From the NCBI RefSeq assembly GCF_903819215.1, contig NZ_CAIJCT010000006.1: a stretch of DNA of 64,000 nt; one strand, given 5' to 3'. Made by a program: the position numbers and the translations under genes. Of the stretch, positions 53,701 to 62,700 are shown piece by piece (within the stretch, counting starts at the first letter, position 1; each line of letters begins with the position of its first letter). The notes under the pieces are model-generated. The model searched no databases and was not told where the DNA came from. It saw only the letters and a program-made list of their open reading frames with translations. Origin of the DNA: Aedoeadaptatus coxii (GTDB lineage: Bacteria; Bacillota; Clostridia; Tissierellales; Peptoniphilaceae).

Positions 53701-56700
53701 GCCATCGTAAACCAACAGGAAGAAGCAGGTCAACGGAACCTTAAAGTCCTTTCCGTACAACAATTTATAAAAGGCATTTTAAACTGTAAGAGCAACACGG
53801 CAAAGGGATTGAAAAAATCCAAGATGAAAGTATTCCCCGAAATGCAATGGGACGGCAAAGTATACTCGCCGAAACAAGTGCAATTCGGCGCAAACTATAT
53901 CGAGCCGGGTCTGACACCTTTGGCGGAAGGGCAATATTACTACAAATTCCAATATCGCCTCACGCCGGATTACCCCTATCAAGTGTCCTATGTTCCCGTG
54001 AAGGTCGACAATACGGCGCCGAAAATTCTTTCCGTGGATTGCTCCAACCCCGATGAGATTAAGGTTGTGGCGAAGGATACCTATCACCAAAACCCGGACA
54101 AATCGAAGACGTGGTTTAATTACGATCAAAAACAAAATCCCGAGGCCTTTAAAGAAGTTTCCAACAAACTTTGGTTCTTAGGCGCATCCTTTGTGGATGA
54201 GTACGGCGATTTAATCAAAGAGCCGAACCTAAAAGTTCTCAACAAAGGCTACGATGCCAATACCGGCGAAACACACTACGTCATTAAAGGCGCCAACAGC
54301 GATCTTCAAGGCAAAACCTTGGAATTGGCGGCTCTCGACGGCGCCACCAACTTCTCCGATACCTTCCGCGTGAAATTCGACAAAAACCTTACCGACGGTA
54401 AGCTGAAATATGAAGTAAACGCAAAGGCAAACGAGGACGAAGATGGCTACAAGGCAGATGACAAGTACGCCATCGACGGCAGCAAATTAAAGACCGCTGC
54501 CCCCCTTGAAAACAAACCGGCAGAAGAAAAACAAGAAGACGACAAAAAAGTCGAAGGTACGCCTGAAATCCTCTTGGACAAAACACATTCCACTACAGGA
54601 AAAATAGAAGATACGGATTTACGGAAAATGCCGAAACCCAAGACCTATAACAAATACGACTTTGTTACCGGCGAAGAAAAGCCCTACATCGATTACGGCG
54701 ACTACAACAACAAACTGGACGCCGACGGCAACCCCCTCTTCTATGAAAACGGAGATTCTATGGAATACGCCAAGGAAACCATGGAGGGTCTGAACAAGAA
54801 AGGCTATGTAGGCAAAATTACCCCCGATGAAGACGGCGGCTTCCGCGTATCCGGTACCCTGAAAAACGTATCGAAAAAAGCCAAACTTTACTATCAATCG
54901 GCGACCATGATGAAAACCGGCAAACGGGCCGAAGTCATGACCTTTAATTACGACGACAAAAACAATACCCTTTCCTTCGATTTCTACGGCAACAAAGACG
55001 ACGTCAATAACGATAAGGGAACCAACTACGAACGGGATATTAAACTCTTCGTCGTCGATCAACAGGGCGACAGCAAACCCATTTTCTTTAGAATGCCCGA
55101 AAAGAAGAAAAAAGCCGAGAAAGTATTCCACCCCGTCGAATCCAAAGTCGGCGATATTGAAGAACTTAGCAACGGCGATTTAAACGGAAAAGTAACAGCC
55201 GAAAAAGACGTTAACGGCAACACCGTGTTTAAAATGCGGGAAGAACTGAAGATTTATAAAGGCTACGCCGTAAAGATCACATCCTTCAACCCGGGCAAAA
55301 ACGGCTTAAAGCCCTTAAGCTCCGACGTATATTACTGCGACGCATCCCGTTGCGAACAGGGCGAGGACTACGGAAAAGACGAAAATGTCCGCTTCAATAT
55401 TCTCCAAGGCTTTAACCACATCAACTACAAGGTGTACAAAATTGCCTTAGATGAAAAGGGCAACGCGATAAAAGTGAACGATAAAGTGGAACTGAAAGAA
55501 GAGAATCTCATTTCCGAAAAAGGCAAATGCGTCTACTTCGATAAAGACGCCGTGCAATTAAATATGGATAAAAACTTCTTTAACCCCACCGACGACAATA
55601 ATCTTTACGTTCGCAAGAGCCCCTTGGTGATGAAAGGTGTCGTCGGCGATAAAGGCGGCTTCAACTGGCACCTGCGCATCAACGAAAGCATTGTAGGCGA
55701 ACACTTGATCTATGGCGACCTTAAGAGCGACAACAGCCGACCCTTTGAAGTGAAAATACCCTTCGAAGACGGCGATCGCCTGGACTGGGCGGCAAAAGAT
55801 TACTCCGGAAACGGCATGCCCGGCAATATTAAAGACGGCGAAGGCAATATCGTTCAAAAAGCCCTCAAAACCCAATACCATCTCTATTTAGATGATGTAA
55901 AACCCGAGGTCACTATTTCCAAGGATTCCGTAGAGAACGGCCAAGCCATTCCCTACGACACCGACAAAAAACTTTATGTCGGCGTAACGGATAAGCGCAC
56001 CAATGGAAAAGAAGGAAAAATCCAAGAAAAAGAAATTTTCATTAACGGCAATCCTTACATCGCCGACACAAACTTAGAAAAATACGGCGACGCTCCTTAT
56101 GAAATCAAAGTCGTGGCAAAAGACTACGCGCGGAACACGACGGTGAAAATCGTATCCTTCCATCCCGATCAAGACAAACTTGTTGAAACACCAAACGCAA
56201 AAGTCACCATTCAATTCCATGGTGGCGAAGGCACCATGGCGCCCATTCAAGTCGCCCAAGGGGAAGACTTCGCCTTGCCGGAATGCACCTTGACGGCGCC
56301 GGAAGGCAAAATATTTGCAGGATGGCGCGTAGAAGAAGCTAACGCCTTTATGGATGGCGTGGCGAGAACACGTGGCAGCGTACGTTCGACGGTAAACGAA
56401 GACCTTAAAGGTTTGCGCCAACCGGGCGAAGTCCTCAACGCAACCAAGAGCCTCGACATTACCGCCGTATTCAAAAACGCCAAACCTGTAGAAAAGGTAA
56501 CCGTCAACTTTGAAAAAAACGGCGGACAAGGCATGACACAATCCACGGAAGTGGCAAAAGGCGATAAAATTATTTTGCCGAAAAACGGATTGCAAGCACC
56601 GGCCGGAAAAGCATTTGAAGGCTGGGACGTATCGGGCAAACTTATGCAACCCGGACAAGAAGTAATCGTTAAAAACGGCATGACCATTACGGCGAAATGG

Positions 56701-57396
56701 AAAGACGCGGCAAAACCTGCCCCCGTCGAACCGACACCCTCTACGCAAACCGAAAGCGGCAATGGCGAATCGACCGGCAACTGGATCAACCTAACGCCGA
56801 GCGGTGGAAACTCCACTCAAACAGCTCCTCAGGAATCCAAAAAAGCGCCCAATGTAAAAGACGACTTTACCGGACACTGGGGCGAAACCGCTATTCGCAG
56901 CGCCTTACAAAAAGGCTACTTCAACGACATTGCAGGGGATATGGTCTTTATGCCCAACCTTCCCATTACACGGGCGCAATTCGTCACCGTTTTGGGACGC
57001 CACGCCAAAGTGGATATCAGCAAATATCAAACACCCACTTACAAAGATTTGAAAGCGGGAGATTACGCCAACCCCTACATTGCGTGGGCAGCTGAAAACA
57101 AAATCGTTTACGGCGTCGGCGACAATCGCTTCGCACCGGATAAAACATTAGACCGTGCGGAAATGGCGACCATCCTCTACAGATACTCCAACACTTTAAA
57201 CATCAAACTAAAAGAAGCGGAGCAAGTACCGAAGTATACCGACTTCAACACCATTCCCAAATGGGCACAAGAAGCGGTCATGCACATGAGTCGCTACGAA
57301 ATCCTACACGGAAACAAAGACAACACCTTTGCGCCGAAAGATACCTTTACACGTGCGCAATTAGCACAAGTCATCTACCAATTAGGCGACCTCTAA
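50797..57396 (+). CDS. Giant SLH-anchored S8 subtilisin-family protease
   Basis: The 2199-residue exported protease has a signal peptide (about residues 1-25), an I9-like propeptide, and a subtilisin domain with catalytic Asp173 (ANIDTGMD), His240 (DPHGMHISG) and Ser614 (MSGTSMATP). A PA domain is inserted around residues 385-515, as in lactocepin/C5a-peptidase-type proteases. Long beta-rich A/B-domain-like regions follow (to about residue 1790), then two InlB-B-type repeats (FHGGEGTMAPI; FEKNGGQGMTQS, each ending FxGW) and three SLH modules (ITRAQFVTVLGRH; FAPDKTLDRAEMATILYRY; FAPKDTFTRAQLAQVIYQL). TTCAAGGAGG precedes ATG 50797. Likely degrades host or environmental proteins for amino-acid fermentation (inference). 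Confidence 0.94.
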   Translation: MQKKTLSLLLAATMVFSSAEGALAAAVGSEKPMAVHTKTPQTSAIVKEFEASQHNVAVKNEKFSYIVEFSQEGMRASVKEKLKKMKDVKIFYDYHILFKAVSIQTYPEQAEVIRTLPGVKSVERCGTLEPLMENARKVVKVDKATDYLKAINATNPEIGKHYDGRGMLIANIDTGMDYKHKDMRLDDDALSAAKIQEKNLKPEDKPFYLSPKVPRSFNYLSGGAITKEMYDDGSDYHDPHGMHISGILAANATEQDLQAKNGIRGIAPNAQLMAYKMYSDASDGFAGDETMFHAFEDCIQHGADVISISSGFTGTGLVGEKYWEAIRGLRKADIPVCVATGNYATSASDSSWDRYSNNALNMTDTGNVTRTAAHEDAIAVASSRNTVVEFNGVKIGGKDMRYAQIGAFFDKKHFTQKDYDFIYLGKCQDADIAGKDVKGKIVVMDRIFSTDMKYAFQKVKNKGAVGVIVVNTVNYYNRDDWENVPAMGYEQDERTQVQVFSLSGYDGRDLWDMITGKQFHDAQDKQNKKGDYRIDMKAFDAHKPAVGQEKRLPVEFLNDKIKWGDEEVPAGSTSWGPRTDLLLKPDVSAPGKNIYSTLNVINGVSTYQYMSGTSMATPVVSASTVLIRPRLKQIEKDPLIKGSGIDLVSLTKIMLQNTARPMKDPTTKDEKNQTLFASPRQQGAGIIDVDKALKNNVIVSVKAKGGDGQYNDYGSASLREIKDGSKDFTVTLRNISDRDLTFNVSASPVTTDGETPVKKLDEEYKDEKSQDGQKIVAEIHPKKVEGARVSLGSETITVPAHSSYNLAAKMETGKANNQFVESFLSFESKEAADSKNENAQPSLSMPVMGFAGDWNKETIIDKWAWEDGSKSKGIVGHDDEGNLKRPGTMNRGRGGEHGIDLFNPAGVIQNTEDGNPNFEQDPAFFSLNNSMDFTQQTTGDSKIVDGYTTDKMVTPTPLILRSAYDAKVAIVNQQEEAGQRNLKVLSVQQFIKGILNCKSNTAKGLKKSKMKVFPEMQWDGKVYSPKQVQFGANYIEPGLTPLAEGQYYYKFQYRLTPDYPYQVSYVPVKVDNTAPKILSVDCSNPDEIKVVAKDTYHQNPDKSKTWFNYDQKQNPEAFKEVSNKLWFLGASFVDEYGDLIKEPNLKVLNKGYDANTGETHYVIKGANSDLQGKTLELAALDGATNFSDTFRVKFDKNLTDGKLKYEVNAKANEDEDGYKADDKYAIDGSKLKTAAPLENKPAEEKQEDDKKVEGTPEILLDKTHSTTGKIEDTDLRKMPKPKTYNKYDFVTGEEKPYIDYGDYNNKLDADGNPLFYENGDSMEYAKETMEGLNKKGYVGKITPDEDGGFRVSGTLKNVSKKAKLYYQSATMMKTGKRAEVMTFNYDDKNNTLSFDFYGNKDDVNNDKGTNYERDIKLFVVDQQGDSKPIFFRMPEKKKKAEKVFHPVESKVGDIEELSNGDLNGKVTAEKDVNGNTVFKMREELKIYKGYAVKITSFNPGKNGLKPLSSDVYYCDASRCEQGEDYGKDENVRFNILQGFNHINYKVYKIALDEKGNAIKVNDKVELKEENLISEKGKCVYFDKDAVQLNMDKNFFNPTDDNNLYVRKSPLVMKGVVGDKGGFNWHLRINESIVGEHLIYGDLKSDNSRPFEVKIPFEDGDRLDWAAKDYSGNGMPGNIKDGEGNIVQKALKTQYHLYLDDVKPEVTISKDSVENGQAIPYDTDKKLYVGVTDKRTNGKEGKIQEKEIFINGNPYIADTNLEKYGDAPYEIKVVAKDYARNTTVKIVSFHPDQDKLVETPNAKVTIQFHGGEGTMAPIQVAQGEDFALPECTLTAPEGKIFAGWRVEEANAFMDGVARTRGSVRSTVNEDLKGLRQPGEVLNATKSLDITAVFKNAKPVEKVTVNFEKNGGQGMTQSTEVAKGDKIILPKNGLQAPAGKAFEGWDVSGKLMQPGQEVIVKNGMTITAKWKDAAKPAPVEPTPSTQTESGNGESTGNWINLTPSGGNSTQTAPQESKKAPNVKDDFTGHWGETAIRSALQKGYFNDIAGDMVFMPNLPITRAQFVTVLGRHAKVDISKYQTPTYKDLKAGDYANPYIAWAAENKIVYGVGDNRFAPDKTLDRAEMATILYRYSNTLNIKLKEAEQVPKYTDFNTIPKWAQEAVMHMSRYEILHGNKDNTFAPKDTFTRAQLAQVIYQLGDL

Positions 57397-57403
57397 AGGC
57401 ATC

Positions 57404-57441
57404 AAAAAAGACAGATCGATTCAAAATCGGTCTGTTTTTTT
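57404..57441 (+). terminator. Terminator after the giant protease gene
   Basis: ACAGATCGAT and ATCGGTCTGT pair (one G-T) around TCAAA, then seven T. Confidence 0.85.
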
Positions 57442-57478
57442 GCGCAAAAGATGAAAACTATCTTCTTTTCCGCGGCTA

Positions 57479-57487
57479 TGATATAAT
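57479..57487 (+). promoter_or_regulatory. Extended -10 promoter of mgtE
   Basis: TGATATAAT: perfect -10 with TG upstream. The -35 region is weak. Confidence 0.6.
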
Positions 57488-57511
57488 TTGGCTATACAAT
57501 AAGAAGAAAAC

Positions 57512-57542
57512 AAAAAGGATTGAGAACCCTCGATCCTTTTTT
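57512..57542 (+). terminator. Terminator-like hairpin in the mgtE leader
   Basis: AAAGGATTGAG and CTCGATCCTTT pair (one G-T) around AACC and run into six T, all between the mgtE -10 box and its ribosome-binding site. The leader is about 70 bases, too short for an M-box riboswitch. Confidence 0.65.
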
Positions 57543-57565
57543 CGTGATAAAAAAGGGGGGATAGC

Positions 57566-58891
57566 GTGAAACGCAATTACGACATTGACGAAATCAATTC
57601 TCTTAAATCGGAGATCAACCACATGGACCCGGTGGACCTTGCGGAATCATTCGACGAGATGAGCGTCAAAGAAATTATGCTCCGCTTTAAACTCTTGGAC
57701 AAAGACCTGGCGGCGGATACCTTCGCCGAAATGGATCGGGACAAAAAGCGGGAAATCATCGAACGCTTTTCCGACGACGACGTGGAAGAACTCATTACCG
57801 AACTCGACGAAGACGAACTCGTCGACACATTACAGGAACTCCCCGCCAACATGGTGCGCCGCGTCATGGACGAATTCGTCGTGGGGGATCGCCGCAAAGT
57901 CATCAACCGACTCTTAGGCTACCCGAAAGATTCCGTCGGCTCCATTATGACCGTGGAATTCCTTTCCGCCAAAGCCGGCAGCATCTGCGAAGCCGTATTA
58001 AAACGCATCGTCGCTTCAGATCTCGACGCCGACAAACTGGAGCAAATTTGGGTAACGGATAAATCCCTCGTGCTCCTCGGCTACGTCTACCTCGCCGACA
58101 TCCTAAGATCGCCGGAAAAAACAATGGAAGATATCCTCGAGCCCTTGCCCGGCTCCATCGAGGCGACAGACGACCAGGAAATCGTCGCAAAAATCGCCTA
58201 CCGCTACGATCTTTCCGAAATCCCCGTTACCGATTCCGAAGGCAGACTCCTGGGTATCGTGCCGGTAGAAGACGCCATCGACATTATGCACGAAGAATAC
58301 GAAGAAGACTTGTCCAATATCCACGGGGTACAGGACACATCCGACGAAGACTACCTGGAACGCTCCTGCTTCGCCATCGCCAAAGACCGCACCACATGGC
58401 TGATCATTTGCCTGATCACCGCCACCCTGACGGGCTTTATCATTCAGCGGTACGAATCTCTGCTGGCATCCAGCGTCGCCCTCGCCGCCTACATTCCCAT
58501 GCTCATGGATTCCGGCGGAAACGCGGGCACCCAATCGTCCACCACCGTTATTCGCGCCCTCTACACGGGGAAAGTGCACTTTAAAAACATCTTCGCCGTG
58601 ATGAGCAAAGAATTAAAAGTAGGGCTGATTACGGGGAGCATCCTCGTCGTCGTCAACTTTATCCGCATGACGATCATCGGCGCCCACGGCCTTTCCATTA
58701 GCCTAACCGTATCGGCGACCTTACTCCTAACCGTCACCCTGTCGAAAATCATCGGCGGCATTCTGCCTTTGATAGCCGACAAAGTCCACGTAGACCCGAC
58801 GGTTATGGCAGGGCCCATTATTACCACCCTCGTAGACACCTTTGCATTATTAATCTACTTTGAAGTGGCAACCCACTTAATCAATCTGTAA
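57566..58891 (+). CDS. mgtE: Magnesium transporter MgtE
   Basis: The 441-residue protein has the MgtE order: an acidic helical N domain (residues about 10-125), a tandem CBS pair (about 130-255: SVGSIMTVEFLS; YDLSEIPVTDSEGRLLGIV), the plug helix, then five membrane helices with MLMDSGGNAGTQSSTTVIRAL, the conserved pore region, and DPTVMAGPIITTLVDT. MgtE is a Mg2+-gated channel whose cytosolic domains close it at high Mg2+. GTG 57566 is the start with GGGGGGAT upstream. The leader hairpin may add transcriptional control. Confidence 0.95.
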   Translation: MKRNYDIDEINSLKSEINHMDPVDLAESFDEMSVKEIMLRFKLLDKDLAADTFAEMDRDKKREIIERFSDDDVEELITELDEDELVDTLQELPANMVRRVMDEFVVGDRRKVINRLLGYPKDSVGSIMTVEFLSAKAGSICEAVLKRIVASDLDADKLEQIWVTDKSLVLLGYVYLADILRSPEKTMEDILEPLPGSIEATDDQEIVAKIAYRYDLSEIPVTDSEGRLLGIVPVEDAIDIMHEEYEEDLSNIHGVQDTSDEDYLERSCFAIAKDRTTWLIICLITATLTGFIIQRYESLLASSVALAAYIPMLMDSGGNAGTQSSTTVIRALYTGKVHFKNIFAVMSKELKVGLITGSILVVVNFIRMTIIGAHGLSISLTVSATLLLTVTLSKIIGGILPLIADKVHVDPTVMAGPIITTLVDTFALLIYFEVATHLINL

Positions 58892-58892
58892 A

Positions 58893-58915
58893 ACGCCGGC
58901 CTCGCGCCGGTATTT
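58893..58915 (+). terminator. Weak terminator after mgtE
   Basis: CCGGC and GCCGG pair around CTCGC, followed by TATTTTATT. The stem is short and the T run is broken. Confidence 0.5.
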
Positions 58916-58966
58916 TATTGCGGCGAAAAAAAGAAATTGGTACAATCATTCCAAAGGAGGTGTGGC

Positions 58967-59596
58967 ATGAGAAAGAAAATTTTGATCGCTCTCTGGATTA
59001 TCTTAGCGGTGGGGGCGACCTTTGCGGTCTTTGTGTCCTATGTCTTCTCGCCGACGCCGAATAGTGTGCGCAACAAAACCGTGGACGGCGTGCGCATGGA
59101 TGCCGTCGTGGCGTGGGACGAGCGCAAGCCCATTATCAGAACCTATAAAGAAAAAGAATACCTCGCCTTAACCGACGACGAACTGGCGAGCGTACGGGAC
59201 ACCATCGACGGAAGAATCGAAGGGGATATACCCTGCATCGACCTTAACAAAGATCCGCGCATGTTTTTTCAATTCGAGAAAAACAGAAAACCCGTGAAGC
59301 CGGAAAAAATAAACATAAAAATCATCGCCCACGCATCGGATTATAACGATCCTCAAAAAACGAGAATCATTACCGGCGAATTAAAAGACGAGGGCGATTT
59401 AGGCTACAGCTACGCCACCAAACGCTATAGCCGCCAATACGAAAAATACTTCCTGGAGTACCTGCAAGTGGAAATCCATTACACCATCGACGGGGAAAAC
59501 TACATTTCCACCTTCGGCACCTTCCAAAGCAACGTAAACGACGGCACGGATTTTTCTGAAAACGAAACATTCGATACGCCCATCGATCCGGAATAA
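58967..59596 (+). CDS. Uncharacterised single-span membrane protein
   Basis: The 209-residue protein has a short basic start, one membrane span (ILIALWIILAVGATFAVFVS) and a charged outside domain of about 180 residues rich in Lys, Asp and Tyr. I do not recognise a family. ATG 58967 is chosen because AAAGGAGGTG precedes it; a 10-codon longer frame is unsupported. There is no lipobox Cys after the span, so it is anchored by the helix itself or released by cleavage. It follows mgtE by 75 bases. Confidence 0.7.
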   Translation: MRKKILIALWIILAVGATFAVFVSYVFSPTPNSVRNKTVDGVRMDAVVAWDERKPIIRTYKEKEYLALTDDELASVRDTIDGRIEGDIPCIDLNKDPRMFFQFEKNRKPVKPEKINIKIIAHASDYNDPQKTRIITGELKDEGDLGYSYATKRYSRQYEKYFLEYLQVEIHYTIDGENYISTFGTFQSNVNDGTDFSENETFDTPIDPE

Positions 59597-59600
59597 AAAG

Positions 59601-59626
59601 CGGCACGAAAAAACGTGCCCTTTTTT
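59601..59626 (+). terminator. Terminator after the small membrane protein gene
   Basis: GGCACG and CGTGCC pair around six A, followed by a C and six T. Confidence 0.8.
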
Positions 59627-59680
59627 AATGCTCTTCCGGCGGAAAAAGATGTAAAATCAAGGAAGAGAGACCATCGCCCC

Positions 59681-59709
59681 TTGAATAAGGATCGGAGATT
59701 GGGTATCAT
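59681..59709 (+). promoter_or_regulatory. Promoter of the SLH repeat protein gene
   Basis: TTGAAT (59681-59686), 17 bases, TATCAT (59704-59709), about 80 bases before the start codon. Confidence 0.6.
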
Positions 59710-59789
59710 AAAAGTATTAAGAATGAATATAACATGCCACCATAGGCTCGTAAGAAAATGATAAAAACAAGAGAGAAAGGAAGAGAAAA

Positions 59790-62700
59790 ATGACACGACT
59801 CGAAGCGAGGAAAAAGCTGCTCCAATCCATAGGCGCCTGCTTTTTAGCTTTCGTCATGATCCTAACCAATGTGTTAGGCGCGGTGGAAGTGTATGCGGCT
59901 AACCCAAAATTAAGAACACCTACAATTAACCCTGTATCCCCGGGAGCGACGGTTATATCAGGAAAAGGTGCGGGACAGTTAAATATTGATGGAAGTCGTG
60001 TTTACGCGACAGTCCATGTAATTTTAAAAAGTCAAGGGGGCACAACGAAGGCCGAAGGTTCCTTTACTCGTACAAACTCTAACGCTAATTGGACAGTTAC
60101 TTTGGATAAGGCTGCGGAAGCCGGCGATACCGTCGTGGCCTACAACCAAATTGGCGACACAAAGTCTGATGAAGCTTCAGTAGAGGTTAAGGAATTACTT
60201 GCGGACCAATATAAAGATAAGCTAACTATGCCGACAGGTGAAATTTGGATAGAGCAATACGTTGCTAATACAGTTAATGATGATGAAAAAGCGGAAGCTA
60301 TAGATTTGTTAAAAAAAGCAAATCCAACTATAGCTAAGAATATTAAGTCTGTTGAATTTAAAATTGCCGGTGTAGATCCTAAAACTGCTTCTTATACAGT
60401 AACCTACACTGATGACTCAAAATCAGAAGAAATACAAGCCCCGAATTTAACTGTAAAACAAGTTAAAGAACACTCAAGAGCGGCTGTCCTTGGCAGTATT
60501 ACAATTGTAGATAATGTTATTAAGGGAAAATTAGCAGGAGAGGGACCATTTGATGGCATAAAAGTACAAATAATCCTTAAACTTAGCGATGCGGTCAAAG
60601 GTAGCTATTGTGATGGAGGGAAGTGTTTAGTTGACAAAGACACATCTGATCCGGTATATGCGACTGTAGATGGCACAACAGGAGAATTCACATATACAAT
60701 TCCAGATCCTAAATTAGAACTTGATCAAGCAATCGGCGTTACAGTAAAAGAACCCCATAAATTCAAATCTTGTTCTAAAACTACTGTAACAGCACCAAAA
60801 CCAGAGAAAACAGAAGTTAAAGACCCTAGAAAATTAACATCTGAAGATAAAAAAGCAATTGATGCTGCTATAAGAAAAGCATATACAGTAAATGGCGTAT
60901 CTAAATTACCAAACGGAACTAGTATAGACAATGCTGGAGTACCAGCAGTTATACAAATTGATGACAGCGGCAATGTCAAGATATTTAGCGGTAATGATGT
61001 GGAAGTTACTTTTGATAGTAACTGGAATCCGGTACCTGTAAAAAATCCAGATGGCTCAGTCAAGTTAAAAGACGGAGCTAATCCAACAGCAACAATCCCA
61101 GCCAAAAACCTATTAAAAAATATCAAACCGGACGCACCAACTTTTGCCTTAAGTAAAGACAAGAAAAGCATCACAATCACTCCTAATGAAAAAGATACAG
61201 ATGCTAAGATTATTACTGTTTCTTATAAAGATAAAGACGGTAAAGATCAAACAACTACAGCAACAAAAGCTGATGATGGCACTTGGTCTATTGTTGGCGA
61301 AGGAACAGTGGCAAATGGAGTTATAACTCTTCCTAAAAACAAGGTAAAAGGCGGAACAGATGTAACCGCTAAAGTAAAAGATAAGGGTGGAGTAGCGGAT
61401 GACGATAAAGATCCACTTACTTCAGATCAGGGAACCTTAACTTTAGAAGAAACAAAAGCTGATAAAGTTGAAGCCCTTGGCGGCCTTGACCCGGTTGATC
61501 TCAAAAAATGGGTTGGCGATGAAGTTAACTGGAAAGACGGCGTAAAAGCGAAAGATTCCACAAAACAAACTGACGTCAATCAACTTCTAACCGGAGCAAT
61601 ATTTACAGATGAAACTAAAAGAAGTACAGAAAAATCCGGAGACTTTGCGGGCAAGGTTAAAGTAAAATTTAGCGATGATTCTGAAATCATAGTAGAAAAA
61701 CAAATGCTATACGTCAGCGACCTTGTTAGCCCATCTGATAAGCAAAACCTACCTGGAGATGCCTTAGATGTTGAATTAAAGCTAGGCGAAGGTGTAAAAG
61801 TTGGTGACAAAACAGGTAATAAGGAAACGCCAGTTACTGCCAAAACCTACAAAGTTAAACCGGGAACTGATTTATCTACAGAAAAAGTCTCAAAAACTGG
61901 AAAAACATGCTTTGAAGATGTAGGAGCAACACTAACAGATGATACCTATGTAGACATAGCATGGAAAGACAAGAATAAAGGAACAAATTTCAAAGTTGCT
62001 ACTGATAATAATGTATTCACAGCCACAGCAACAAAGAAATTTAAAGTTACCGTTCAAGCAAATGGCGGCACAGGAGACAATAAGGTTGAATATAAGAAAT
62101 CAGGCGAAAAATATACCTTACCAAAAGGAGATACCTTCACTCCACCAGAAAACAAAAAATTTGCAGGATGGTTGGTTGGTGATACAACAACAACTACAGA
62201 ACCCGGTACAGAAATAACTATTACTAGTGATACTGTAATAAAAGCGTCTTGGAAACCAATCATGGTAGATGTAAGCTTCGACAAGGGCGAAGGAAGCGGA
62301 AACAAAGATAAAGTATCCGTAGCCAAGGGAAGCGAATACACCTTGCCGAACAGCGACGGCTTTACTGCTCCCGAAAATAAAGAATTTGCAGGCTGGGTAG
62401 TCAACGGTGAAGACAAAAAAGTTGGCGACAAAATCACTGTCAACGAAAACACAAAAGTAACAGCAAAGTATAAACCAATCATGGTAGATGTAAGCTTCGA
62501 CAAAGGCGAAGGAAGCGGAAACAAAGATAAAGTATCCGTAGCCAAGGGAAGCGAATACACCTTGCCGAATAGTGACGGCTTTACTGCTCCCGAAAATAAA
62601 GAATTTGCAGGCTGGGTAGTCAACGGTGAAGACAAAAAAGTTGGCGACAAAATCACTGTCAACGAAAACACANNNNNNNNNNNNNNNNNNNNNNNNNNNN

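Noticed and set aside
57488..57565. M-box or ykoK magnesium riboswitch before mgtE
   Set aside because: The leader is about 70 bases, roughly half the length needed, and the conserved M-box segments are absent; only a hairpin is visible.
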